A DNA stretch of 7,741 nucleotides from Verrucomicrobiota bacterium (lineage in GTDB: Bacteria > Verrucomicrobiota > Verrucomicrobiia > Limisphaerales > JAHEOI01). Each line of letters opens with the position of its first letter. Position 1 is the stretch's first letter. This document shows positions 1 through 7,424 of the stretch, piece by piece. The notes below the pieces were generated by a model, which saw only the letters and a program-made list of their open reading frames with translations, did no database searches and was not told the origin of the DNA. Made by a program: the position numbers and the translations under genes. Where the stretch lies: NCBI GenBank assembly GCA_018610125.1, contig JAHEOI010000107.1, forward strand, positions 1 through 7,741. The letters run 5' to 3'.

Positions 1-427
1 AAGGGGGCCGGGGCTTGATCCACTCCTCGGACCATCCCATGTCGACAATGGCCCGCTCGATATCCTTAATGGTAACGGCGTCGTCATTGTAAGCCAGCGT
101 GCAGGCGTCTTCGCACGGGGCCGGGCAAGTGTAGCCGGTGAACTCCGGGAAATTGTTGGTGGCGTGGAGTCGATCCAGTGCTTGTTTCCAGTCGCCCCGG
201 CTGATGAGATCGTTCCAGTCAGGGATGATATTCCCGATGGGACATCCCCCCATACAGGTCGGGACGCCGCAATCCATGCAGCGCTCGCCTTGCTGTTGGA
301 GCTTTTTAACGTCCCAAGTCGGCTTGAAGATTTCATTGTAATCGCGGGCGCGCTCCGCCGGACGGCGTTTGCCAATGCCGTTCCTAGGATAGTTTAAATA
401 GCCGTTTGGGTGATTTTCGTTACTCAT
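1..427 (-). CDS. gltD: Glutamate synthase small subunit GltD, N-terminal part (cut by window edge)
   Basis: Small (beta) subunit of NADPH-dependent glutamate synthase. In the family it oxidises NADPH on FAD and passes electrons through 4Fe-4S clusters to the FMN/3Fe-4S centre of GltB. Reading from the ATG at 427-425, 142 codons are visible and the frame is open to the edge. The N-terminal Fe-S domain is clear: CMDCGVPTCMGGCP gives C50, C53, C58 and C62, and FPEFTGYTCPAPCEDAC gives C101, C105 and C109, the cysteine pattern of the GltD/DPYD-type Fe-S domain. The opening residues (GYLNYPR, then RPAERARDYNEIFKP) also match family N-termini, which supports this ATG. The FAD and NADPH domains lie outside the window. 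It follows gltB by 72 bp on the same strand, so co-transcription is likely. The ribosome site is weak: a GAAGG lies only one base from the ATG. The identification is firm; only the remainder is unseen. Confidence 0.96.
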   Translation of the reverse strand, partial: MSNENHPNGYLNYPRNGIGKRRPAERARDYNEIFKPTWDVKKLQQQGERCMDCGVPTCMGGCPIGNIIPDWNDLISRGDWKQALDRLHATNNFPEFTGYTCPAPCEDACTLAYNDDAVTIKDIERAIVDMGWSEEWIKPRPP

Positions 428-499
428 GCCTTCGGTTAAAGCTCGACAGAGCGTTCTGAATCGGTTTTGTCGAAAAGAATTTCCATGGGTCGAAAGGAG

Positions 500-3400
500 T
501 TAAGCCACCGGCACGGTTTCGCACTCTCCCCGCGGGGGTGGTGCCGTAGCGCGAATATCGATTCCTTTATCGAGGTTTTGCAGGGCGACTTTTTCGTAGG
601 CCACGGGCATCACCTTAACGAACCACTCCAGGCTTTGCTCCCATCGATCGAGGAGCTGCTTTGCCTTGGTGCTCTTGGTATAATCGTGGTGATTCTCCAC
701 CATGCGGTGTAGGATCTCATGGTCGCGCTGGTCGAGGTTCCGCTCGATACGGACCATTCCTGTATTGATATTGGCCTCCAGGTCCTCGTCTCCGTCGTGG
801 AAGACGTATGCCTCGCCCCCGCTCATGCCGGCGGCGAAGTTGCGCCCGACATCCCCGAGAATGACGACGATCCCCCCGGTCATGTATTCGCATCCGTGGT
901 TGCCAACGCCTTCGACAACGGCGTGCACGCCGGAATTCCTCACGGCAAACCGCTCTCCGGCGATTCCGTTTAAATAGACTTCGCCGCTTGTGGCACCATA
1001 AAGCGCGACATTCCCCAATAAGATATTCTTGTCCGCTTCGTAGGCGGCTGTGGGCGGCGTCGTGATCGTGATCTTGCCGCCCGAAAGTCCTTTGCCGACG
1101 TAGTCGTTTGCCTCGCCTTCTAGATGAAAGGTCATGCCACGGGAAAGGAACGCCCCGAAGCTCTGACCGGCAGCTCCGGTCAAATTGACAAGGATGGTGT
1201 CGTGCGGCAGGCCGGCAGCCCCATATCGTTTCGCGATTCTGGAGCTTAGCAACGTGCCGAATGTCCGATCGTGATTCGTGATCTTTAAGTCCGTTTGAAT
1301 CGGTGTCCCTTGCTCAATTGCCGGCTTGGCCGCCTCGATAAGCTGATAATCGAGCTTCCCTTCAAGCTTGTGATTCTGCTCGCGCGTCTTGCGCGGATCG
1401 TCCTCCGAGTCGGGCAAATAGAGCATTGGCGATAAGTCGGTTTTGTGGGCCCGAGGATGGGGGAGAGACCGAGCTGCCAGCCTGTCGGTCTTGCCGATCA
1501 TTTCTTCCATGGTTCGAAAGCCAAGGTTGGCCATGATCTCACGAACTTCCTCAGCGATGAAGCGTAAGTAGTTCATTAGATGCTCCGGCTTTCCAGGGAA
1601 CCGTTTTCGCAGCTCCGGATCTTGCGTTGCCACACCGACCGAGCAAGTGTTGCAATGACACTTGCGAAGCATCACACAACCGAGGGCAACCAAGGCCGAT
1701 GTCCCGAAGCCGTATTCCTCGGCCCCCAGAAGTGCCGCCACAACGACGTCCCGACCTGTCTTGAATCCGCCATCGACCCGCAGCTTCACACGGGAGCGTA
1801 GCCGATTGGACAAGAGGACTTGATTGGCTTCCGTCAACCCAAGCTCCCAAGGTAAGCCTGCGGATTTGATCGAGGTCTTGGCGGCCGCTCCGGTCCCTCC
1901 TGAGTCGCCGGCGATCAATATCGCGTCCGCCCTGGCCTTGGAGACTCCCGCCGCAATGGTCCCGACACCGGCTTCGGAAACGAGCTTGACGTGGATTCCG
2001 GCGTCCGGATTGATGCATTTCAAGTCATGGATCAGTTGGGCCAGATCTTCGATCGAATAGATGTCGTGGTGCGGCGGCGGTGAGATCAGCCCGACCCCCG
2101 GGGTGGTAAACCGCACTTGAGCGATCATTTCGTCGACTTTCTCTCCCGGCAACTGTCCCCCTTCACCAGGCTTGGCGCCTTGAGCGATCTTGATCTCAAG
2201 CTCCTTCGCGTTTGTCAGGTAATGACTGGTCACTCCGAAACGACCGCTGGCGACTTGCTTATTGCTGCATTCCCGCTCAGTGCCAAATCGGTCGCGCTGT
2301 TCGCCTCCCTCACCGGAGCAGGCGGTTCCGCCAAGCCGGTTGATCGCGATCGCAAGGGCTTCGTGGGCTTCCAGGCTTAATGCCCCAAAGGACATCGATC
2401 CGGTAAAGAAGCGCTTGAAGATTTGCTCGACCGGCTCCACTTCTTCCAGCGGGATTGCTCGGTCGGTGCCTCCTTTGAAATCGACGAGGCCGCGCAAGGT
2501 TTGGAGTTGCTCATCCTGGTGGTTGATCAGCTTGGCAAACTGCTTATATGCCTTGGGATTGCCTGTACGCACCGCGTATTGCAGGATCCCGACGGTGTCC
2601 GGATTCCACTGATGGAATTCGCCGTCCCGACGCCAGTAAAGATCGCCTCCTTGGTCCAACTCCAGATTCCCGCCCACGCAGGGTTGAAACGCTTGACGAT
2701 GCCGCTCGACAACATCCTCATGGATCTCGGTGATACCGATCCCGCTGATGCGGCTGATCGTGCCGCTAAAGTACTCCCGGATCAGCCCCTGATTCAATCC
2801 GAGCGCCTCGAAGATTTGGGCTCCTTTGTAGCTTTCAAGCGTCGAAATGCCCATCTTCGACATGACTTTCTGGATTCCATCCTCGACGGCGCTGATATAT
2901 CGCTCAATAGCTTCCGGGACTGTTGCCGGGCTCCCCTCATTGAGGGATTGGATAGTGGCGTAGGCAAGATAGGGGCAGATGGCGTCCGCCCCGTAACCGA
3001 TCAACGTGCAGAAATGATGGACAGCCGAAGGCTCACCGGAATCGACAACAATGGCCGCCCGCGTTCGGAGTCCCAACCGGATCAGATGGTGATGGAGTCC
3101 GCCGACAGCCAGCAAGCTGGGAATGGGAAGCCGGTCGGGTCCGATATTGCGATCCGACAGCACCAAAATCTCGAACCCTTCGCGGATTGCATTGGCCGCT
3201 TTGGCTCGAAGGTCTTCGATCCCTTTCTCGAGGGTTCCCTCCTTAGGAAAGGTCATGTCGATCGGGCACGACCGAATCCCATTTTTGTCGATCGTCTTGA
3301 TCGCCTCCAGCTCTCGGAGTCGCAGAATCGGGGACTTCAAAAAGAGCTGGCGGCAATGCTCCTCCGTTTCGTTCAGAAAGTTGGCTTGGCGACCGATATG

Positions 3401-5032
3401 GCTTTCCAGGGTGGTGACCATGTCCTCCCGGATATAATCGATCGGCGGATTGGAGACTTGGGCAAAGAATTGCTTAAAGTAACTGAACAACGGCTTAATT
3501 CGGGTCGAAAGGACCGAAGGCGGCGTGTCGTCCCCCATGGCGCCAACCGGATCTTTCCCATCTTGGGACATTGGCTCGATATACCGATTGATTGACTCCA
3601 ACGTGTAACCGAGGGCACACTGCCGCGCAGTCAAGTCGTCAAATTCCGGGATCGATGGGACTTCGGTTTTATCCACCAGCTCGGGCAATCGAACCCGTTT
3701 CTGCTTCAGCCATTCACCATATTGGTGATCGGTAAGCCGCTCGAAAACCTCGGCATCCGAGAGAATTCTCCCTTGATCGGCGTCTGCCAGGAACATCTGG
3801 CCCGGCTTCAAACGACCCTTCTCTTTAACCTCGGAGGGGTCGATGTTGAGCACTCCGACTTCGCTTGCCAAGACCAAGCGATTGTCCTTGGTGATCGTGT
3901 AGCGGCATGGCCGGAAGCCATTTCGGTCCAGGACAGCCCCGACACTGTATCCGTCTGTGAAAGCCACTAACGCCGGCCCATCCCACGGCTCGACCAGCGT
4001 GGAGTGGTAATCGTACCAGTCACGCTTCTGGCTGCTGATCAAGGGGTCCTTGTTCCATGCCTCGGGGATCAGCATCCGCAAGGCGTGGGCCAGAGAGCGT
4101 CCGCTCTCGACAATCAACTCCAAGACGTTGTCGAGGATGGCGGTGTCGCTTTGGCCATCCGTGGTCACCGGCTTAAGCTTTTCAATCTCTTTGCCGAAGC
4201 GAGGATGAGCCAAATCCGCTTCGCGAGCACGCATCCAGTTCAGGTTACCACGGTAAGTGTTGATTTCCCCGTTATGGATGATGCTCCGGTAGGGATGCGC
4301 CAAATCCCATGAGCCGAGCGTGTTCGTGGAAAAGCGGGCGTGAACGAGTGCCAAGCTCGAGGTCACACGCTCATCCTGCAAGTCCGGATAGTAGGTCTCC
4401 ACCTGCGCGTTGGTCAGCAAGCCTTTGTAAACCAGCTTTCGACGATCCAAAGAGCAGATGTAAAAACGGTCTCTCTCCGGGAGCTCACTCTGCGCAATCG
4501 CCTTTTCCAACGCCCGCCGAAGCACATAAAGGCGAATATCAAGCTCCTCGGCCGAGCACGCCTCCTGAGGGCGTACAAAGAGTTGTTGCACGATCGGCTC
4601 CGATTGCACCGCTGTCTTGCCGAGCCCGGAGTGATTCGTCGGGACCCGACGCCAATGAAAAGCCTCAAACCCTTCCTGCGTGACCACTTGCTCGATTAGC
4701 TGAACAAACCGGGGGAGAATGGCCTCGTCGTTCGGGAAAAAGATCTGTCCGACCCCGTAGGAATTCGAATCGCCAAGCCCGGGAACCAGTTCTTGGAAGA
4801 ATGCATGGGGCTTTTGAATCAGGATGCCTGCCCCGTCACCGGTATTCTCTTCGGCTCCTCGAGCGCCACGATGGTCGAGATTTCGAAGGATCTCCAGGGC
4901 GTCTTCCACCGTTTTGTGACTCGCATGGCCGCTTAAGTCCATCAGAACTCCGACGCCACAATTGGCGCGCTCCCGATGTAGGTCGGTCCATCCCCGCTCG
5001 GTTTGGCGATTCAGTTCGTTCTCTCTAATCAT
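500..5032 (-). CDS. gltB: Glutamate synthase large subunit GltB
   Basis: Large (alpha) subunit of glutamate synthase, 1510 aa, the usual length for the bacterial NADPH enzyme. It hydrolyses glutamine, channels the ammonia and reductively aminates 2-oxoglutarate on FMN. Domains in order: a 24-residue propeptide, then a class II glutamine amidotransferase domain whose nucleophile is Cys25 (ANCGVGV; the mature protein should start here), with HARFSTNT at 231-238 and HNGEIN at 253-258; a central linker domain (roughly 470-770); an FMN/2-oxoglutarate barrel (roughly 850-1210) with SMSFGALS around M880 and KPGEGGQLPG from K954; the 3Fe-4S cysteines C1119, C1125 and C1130 with the standard C-x5-C-x4-C spacing; and a GXGXG beta-helix domain (roughly 1250-1440, including YGATSGEVYLNG from 1345). 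An in-frame TAA at 5044-5042 makes the ATG at 5032 the only plausible start. Its ribosome site is weak (GGAA four bases upstream). The neighbouring gltD indicates the NADPH form rather than the ferredoxin form. Confidence 0.98.
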   Translation of the reverse strand: MIRENELNRQTERGWTDLHRERANCGVGVLMDLSGHASHKTVEDALEILRNLDHRGARGAEENTGDGAGILIQKPHAFFQELVPGLGDSNSYGVGQIFFPNDEAILPRFVQLIEQVVTQEGFEAFHWRRVPTNHSGLGKTAVQSEPIVQQLFVRPQEACSAEELDIRLYVLRRALEKAIAQSELPERDRFYICSLDRRKLVYKGLLTNAQVETYYPDLQDERVTSSLALVHARFSTNTLGSWDLAHPYRSIIHNGEINTYRGNLNWMRAREADLAHPRFGKEIEKLKPVTTDGQSDTAILDNVLELIVESGRSLAHALRMLIPEAWNKDPLISSQKRDWYDYHSTLVEPWDGPALVAFTDGYSVGAVLDRNGFRPCRYTITKDNRLVLASEVGVLNIDPSEVKEKGRLKPGQMFLADADQGRILSDAEVFERLTDHQYGEWLKQKRVRLPELVDKTEVPSIPEFDDLTARQCALGYTLESINRYIEPMSQDGKDPVGAMGDDTPPSVLSTRIKPLFSYFKQFFAQVSNPPIDYIREDMVTTLESHIGRQANFLNETEEHCRQLFLKSPILRLRELEAIKTIDKNGIRSCPIDMTFPKEGTLEKGIEDLRAKAANAIREGFEILVLSDRNIGPDRLPIPSLLAVGGLHHHLIRLGLRTRAAIVVDSGEPSAVHHFCTLIGYGADAICPYLAYATIQSLNEGSPATVPEAIERYISAVEDGIQKVMSKMGISTLESYKGAQIFEALGLNQGLIREYFSGTISRISGIGITEIHEDVVERHRQAFQPCVGGNLELDQGGDLYWRRDGEFHQWNPDTVGILQYAVRTGNPKAYKQFAKLINHQDEQLQTLRGLVDFKGGTDRAIPLEEVEPVEQIFKRFFTGSMSFGALSLEAHEALAIAINRLGGTACSGEGGEQRDRFGTERECSNKQVASGRFGVTSHYLTNAKELEIKIAQGAKPGEGGQLPGEKVDEMIAQVRFTTPGVGLISPPPHHDIYSIEDLAQLIHDLKCINPDAGIHVKLVSEAGVGTIAAGVSKARADAILIAGDSGGTGAAAKTSIKSAGLPWELGLTEANQVLLSNRLRSRVKLRVDGGFKTGRDVVVAALLGAEEYGFGTSALVALGCVMLRKCHCNTCSVGVATQDPELRKRFPGKPEHLMNYLRFIAEEVREIMANLGFRTMEEMIGKTDRLAARSLPHPRAHKTDLSPMLYLPDSEDDPRKTREQNHKLEGKLDYQLIEAAKPAIEQGTPIQTDLKITNHDRTFGTLLSSRIAKRYGAAGLPHDTILVNLTGAAGQSFGAFLSRGMTFHLEGEANDYVGKGLSGGKITITTPPTAAYEADKNILLGNVALYGATSGEVYLNGIAGERFAVRNSGVHAVVEGVGNHGCEYMTGGIVVILGDVGRNFAAGMSGGEAYVFHDGDEDLEANINTGMVRIERNLDQRDHEILHRMVENHHDYTKSTKAKQLLDRWEQSLEWFVKVMPVAYEKVALQNLDKGIDIRATAPPPRGECETVPVA

Positions 5033-5059
5033 GTTGTTCCATTAAACGGTATACGGTCT

Positions 5060-5085
5060 CACCTGATTTCCAGGTGTGCCACACC
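5060..5085. promoter_or_regulatory. Overlapping inverted repeats upstream of gltB (candidate operator)
   Basis: CACCTG (5060-5065) and CAGGTG (5071-5076) form an exact inverted repeat with a 5-bp spacer. It overlaps a second exact palindrome, GGTGTG-C-CACACC (5073-5085). The pair lies 28-53 bases upstream of the gltB start codon, where a repressor or activator site or a leader hairpin could act on gltBD. The regulator is unknown. The symmetry is seen directly; the function is inferred. Confidence 0.25.
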
Positions 5086-5091
5086 CAGGGA

Positions 5092-5131
5092 CCTTAACAA
5101 AGGGCCTTAGACTGCGTTAAGGAGGTATAAT
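5092..5131 (+). promoter_or_regulatory. Inverted repeat next to a TATAAT box and a Shine-Dalgarno-like sequence
   Basis: The exact arms CCTTAAC (5092-5098) and GTTAAGG (5116-5122) flank 17 bp. The right arm runs into TAAGGAGGT (5118-5126), which overlaps a consensus -10 hexamer TATAAT (5126-5131) on the plus strand. No good -35 hexamer is seen at 16-18 bp upstream, and no ATG, GTG or TTG follows the Shine-Dalgarno-like run at a usable distance. It could be a plus-strand promoter giving a leader of about 400 nt before pncA, or a coincidence. Confidence 0.22.
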
Positions 5132-5273
5132 CTGACCACTGTTTCGGCAGGTTGCAACTTCTCCCTTCGACCTCCACCATCGCGATTACGGATTTCAGGT
5201 CGAGCTGGGAAAGTCCCGTCTTGGTTGTAGGCTCCTCTCGTATGGACGGCGATTGCCTCTGCTACAGCCTGCC

Positions 5274-5308
5274 CTGCCGCGGCTGAGGCCTTATGGCGCC
5301 GGCGGCAG
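5274..5308. other. Strong hairpin in the pncA upstream region
   Basis: CTGCCGC (5274-5280) pairs exactly with GCGGCAG (5302-5308). Inside it GGC (5281-5283) pairs with GCC (5298-5300) past a single bulged G5301, and GCC (5288-5290) pairs with GGC (5295-5297) around a TTAT loop. That gives 13 pairs, nearly all G-C. No T-run follows on either strand, so it is not a canonical intrinsic terminator. It may be a folded leader element or part of a small RNA. Confidence 0.35.
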
Positions 5309-5461
5309 TCGGCACCTTACGATTCCTCTGTTGCTGTGTAACGACCTTCCCATCATAGTTGCGACAGCCCTACTCCTAAAAACAATAGAACGCCAAATCG
5401 CAACTTTCCACCCAAAAATTCGCTGGCCTGGCGGGGCCTTCGGGTGCCATTGTCGATTGTT

Positions 5462-5490
5462 TTGCACCGACCGAGCGAAGAGGTTACTGT
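5462..5490 (+). promoter_or_regulatory. Weak sigma-70-like promoter candidate for pncAB
   Basis: TTGCAC (5462-5467) and TACTGT (5485-5490) are separated by 17 bp. Each matches its consensus at only three of six positions. The position would give a transcript start near 5497 and a leader of about 37 nt before the pncA ATG. It is the best-placed pair I can see close to pncA, but the match is poor. Confidence 0.18.
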
Positions 5491-5533
5491 AAAACAGAGT
5501 GCACGCAACGAAAAATTTGGGCTGGCAGCGGCT

Positions 5534-6160
5534 ATGGAGGCACTTTTAGCGGTCGATTTACAGAATGATTTTTGCCCGCCGGCGGGTACCTTGGCGGTCC
5601 CGGAAGGGGATACGATTGTCCCGTTGATCAATCGCTTAATGCAGGTATTTGACCATACTATCCTGACACAGGATTGGCACCCTGCGCACCATCTTTCATT
5701 TGCCTCATCCCATCCCGAAAAGCAGCCCTTTCAGACGATTGAGCTTCCATATGGGGAGCAAATCCTATGGCCCGATCATTGTGTGCAAGGTTCGACAGGG
5801 GCCGCCTTTCGGAGCGACCTTGAGAAGGATCCCGCCGAGCTAATCCTCAGGAAGGGCTTCCGTCGGGAGATTGATTCCTACTCGGCTTTTTACGAGAATG
5901 ATCATGTGACGCCGACCGGGCTCACGGGGTACTTGAGGGAGCGGGGCATCAACCGGATTTATCTGGCCGGCTTGGCCACCGATTTCTGCGTTCATTGGTC
6001 GGCGGTCGACGGTTGCAAAGAAGGCTTTGAGGTGCTCGTGATTGAGGATGCCACGCGCGGAATCGACACAAACGGGTCCTTGGCTGATGCTTGGGAAAAA
6101 ATGAAAGCGGCCGGAGCGCAGGCGGTTCAATCGAAGACGCTATTGGATCGCCGGCGCTGA
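5534..6160 (+). CDS. pncA: Nicotinamidase PncA
   Basis: Hydrolyses nicotinamide to nicotinate and ammonia in the cytoplasm, the first step of the deamidating NAD salvage route. The 208-aa protein belongs to the isochorismatase-like hydrolase fold, and its length is close to E. coli PncA (about 213 aa). The catalytic triad is visible: D8 (LAVDLQNDFCPPAG), K107 (LRKGF) and C152 (LATDFCVHWSA). The metal ligands expected for the family are present: D47 and H49 (TQDWHPAHH), H53, and H82 (WPDHCVQ). The frame stays open upstream to a GTG at 5444, but family alignment puts the start at the ATG at 5534, since MEALLAVDLQNDF begins the first strand. No clear Shine-Dalgarno precedes this ATG. It is followed after 50 bp by pncB, the next enzyme of the pathway, so the two form a likely operon. 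Confidence 0.95.
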   Translation: MEALLAVDLQNDFCPPAGTLAVPEGDTIVPLINRLMQVFDHTILTQDWHPAHHLSFASSHPEKQPFQTIELPYGEQILWPDHCVQGSTGAAFRSDLEKDPAELILRKGFRREIDSYSAFYENDHVTPTGLTGYLRERGINRIYLAGLATDFCVHWSAVDGCKEGFEVLVIEDATRGIDTNGSLADAWEKMKAAGAQAVQSKTLLDRRR

Positions 6161-6168
6161 CAGCCGGC
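6150..6168 (+). other. GC-rich hairpin over the pncA stop codon
   Basis: GCCGGC (6150-6155), loop GCTGACA, then GCCGGC (6163-6168) make a 6-bp all G-C stem. The pncA stop codon TGA (6158-6160) sits in the loop. AATTG follows rather than a T-run, so a terminator is unlikely. It could affect RNA stability or pncA/pncB ratios. Confidence 0.3.
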
Positions 6169-6210
6169 AATTGAGACAGGAATTGGGGAGACTGAAGGTA
6201 ACCGTGACTC

Positions 6211-7407
6211 ATGATTGGCAGCCTGTTGGACAACGACCTGTACAAGTTTACGATGCAGCGGGCGATTTGGGAGCGTTACCCGGACGCCAAGGTGACTTAC
6301 CATTTCATTAGCCGTGGCGAGGAAGGGCGATTTACGTCCAAAGTGCTGCGCCAGATCCGGTACCGAATCGATCAGCTTGGCGAGCTATCCCTCACCCCTC
6401 AAGAGAAGGAATGGCTCGAGCAATTCGATTTCTTTTCCTCGGATTATCTCCAATACTTGCGCGACTATCGTTTTGACCCGTCGGAAGTCGCGGTGGGACT
6501 GAATGAGCGGGGGGGCCTCGAGGTGGAAGTCTCCGGCTCATGGGCCAAGACGATTCTATGGGAGGTCCCCCTTTTGGCTATTATCAGTGAGACCTACCAC
6601 GAGCTTAATGATGCTGTGTGGCCCCACGATAGCCAAGCCTATTACGATAAAACCTTGCAAAAAGGCCTTGAGCTGGCGAAGGCAAACAGCACATTCGCCG
6701 ACTTTGGAACCCGCCGTCGCCGAAGCTATCAATTGCATCAGGCGGCCATTCAAGCCTTGGTAGACGTACCGAGCGCCTCGGAAGAGGTCGCCAGCACGTT
6801 TGTGGGAACGAGTAATGTCCATTTTGCGAGACAATTCGGCACGGCGCCGATCGGAACCATGGCCCATGAATGGATCATGGGCCATGCCGGCCTGTTCGGT
6901 ATTCGTCGGGCCAATCGCGATGCAATGGAGACCTGGCTGGAGGTCTTTGGAGGGAGGCTTGGCATTGCCTTGACCGATACTTACACGAGCGCGCTCTTTC
7001 GTAACGACTTTACCAAGGAGTTGGCCGAAGCGTATGAAGGAATCCGGCAGGATAGCGGATCGCCTTTCCATTTCACAGATGACTTTTTAGCACATTACCG
7101 AAAGCTGGGGGTTGATCCGAGGCATAAGAAGATGGTCTACAGTGACGGCGTGACAGTGGAGAAGGCCAAGGCGATCACGGAATATGTCGGTGGGGAGGCA
7201 AAGCCGGTTTTCGGTATCGGGACCCATTTGACCAACGATATCTTGGACAAACCGCCGTTGGATATTGTTATCAAGATGGTCGACATCAACGGTACGCCGG
7301 TTGCCAAAATCACGGATGACCCGTCGAAGGCCACCGGGGAGCCGGATGCGTTGCGCAAATCAAAACAGATCGTCTCGGAGATGACCGGTCTCGAGGTGGA
7401 TTGCTAG
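6211..7407 (+). CDS. pncB: Nicotinate phosphoribosyltransferase
   Basis: Joins nicotinate to phosphoribosyl pyrophosphate, with ATP hydrolysis, to give nicotinate mononucleotide: the committed step of the Preiss-Handler branch of NAD synthesis. The protein is 398 aa, matching the E. coli-type enzyme (about 400 aa). Diagnostic segments are SLLDNDLYKFTMQ at the N-terminus, FADFGTRRRRSYQLHQAAI in the middle, GTSNVHFARQFG, and GTMAHEWIMGH. The histidine of TMAHEW is residue 219, equal to the phosphorylated His219 of the Salmonella enzyme. Later come DTYTSALF and RQDSGSP, and VYSDGV and FGIGTHLTND, which are family active-site and phosphate-binding strands. An in-frame TGA at 6205-6207 excludes an earlier start. 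A possible ribosome site GAAGGT (6194-6199) lies rather far, 11 bases, from the ATG. It takes the product of the upstream pncA. Confidence 0.97.
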   Translation: MIGSLLDNDLYKFTMQRAIWERYPDAKVTYHFISRGEEGRFTSKVLRQIRYRIDQLGELSLTPQEKEWLEQFDFFSSDYLQYLRDYRFDPSEVAVGLNERGGLEVEVSGSWAKTILWEVPLLAIISETYHELNDAVWPHDSQAYYDKTLQKGLELAKANSTFADFGTRRRRSYQLHQAAIQALVDVPSASEEVASTFVGTSNVHFARQFGTAPIGTMAHEWIMGHAGLFGIRRANRDAMETWLEVFGGRLGIALTDTYTSALFRNDFTKELAEAYEGIRQDSGSPFHFTDDFLAHYRKLGVDPRHKKMVYSDGVTVEKAKAITEYVGGEAKPVFGIGTHLTNDILDKPPLDIVIKMVDINGTPVAKITDDPSKATGEPDALRKSKQIVSEMTGLEVDC

Positions 7408-7408
7408 C

Positions 7409-7421
7409 GAGGCGTTGCCTC
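7409..7421 (+). terminator. Short hairpin just after pncB (weak terminator candidate)
   Basis: GAGGC (7409-7413), loop GTT, GCCTC (7417-7421) form a 5-bp stem beginning two bases after the pncB stop codon. No T-run follows, so at best it is a factor-dependent or RNA-end-protecting structure. Confidence 0.2.
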
Positions 7422-7424
7422 ATT

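Larger units (their letters stand above)
5033..5533. other. Long divergent intergenic region between gltB and pncA
   Basis: About 500 bp with no gene I can support. It must carry the promoters for gltB (leftward) and pncA (rightward). Open frames cross it, including one on the plus strand from about 5135 to 5492, but their translations are arginine/leucine/proline-rich and resemble no family I know. Visible elements are: an inverted-repeat cluster at 5060-5085; CCTTAAC/GTTAAGG arms at 5092-5098 and 5116-5122; a TATAAT box at 5126-5131; TCGACCT/AGGTCGA arms at 5167-5173 and 5197-5203 around a palindrome ATCGCGAT at 5179-5186; and a strong hairpin at 5274-5308. Several of these repeats are near chance expectation for their length. 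The region could hold a small RNA or a decayed gene, but neither can be shown here. Confidence 0.6.

Noticed and set aside
2423..3595. A 390-codon open frame on the plus strand, antisense to gltB
   Set aside because: It lies wholly within the well-supported gltB gene, its translation resembles no family, and long antisense frames are common opposite GC-biased genes.
5062..5085. TGGCAC on the minus strand upstream of gltB as a sigma-54 -24 element
   Set aside because: The required GC of the -12 element is missing at the right spacing (AA is there instead), so this is not a sigma-54 promoter.
5135..5492. Open plus-strand frame of about 119 codons in the divergent region
   Set aside because: Its only start is internal (5253), it has no ribosome site and it has an atypical composition with no recognisable domain. 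It is probably a chance open frame.
6150..6180. Intrinsic terminator between pncA and pncB
   Set aside because: The stem is stable but is followed by AATTGAGAC rather than a T-run, and the two genes are functionally linked and closely spaced.
5949..6245. Minus-strand open frames over pncA and the pncA-pncB junction
   Set aside because: They overlap the strongly identified pncA and show no family features. They are frame shadows.
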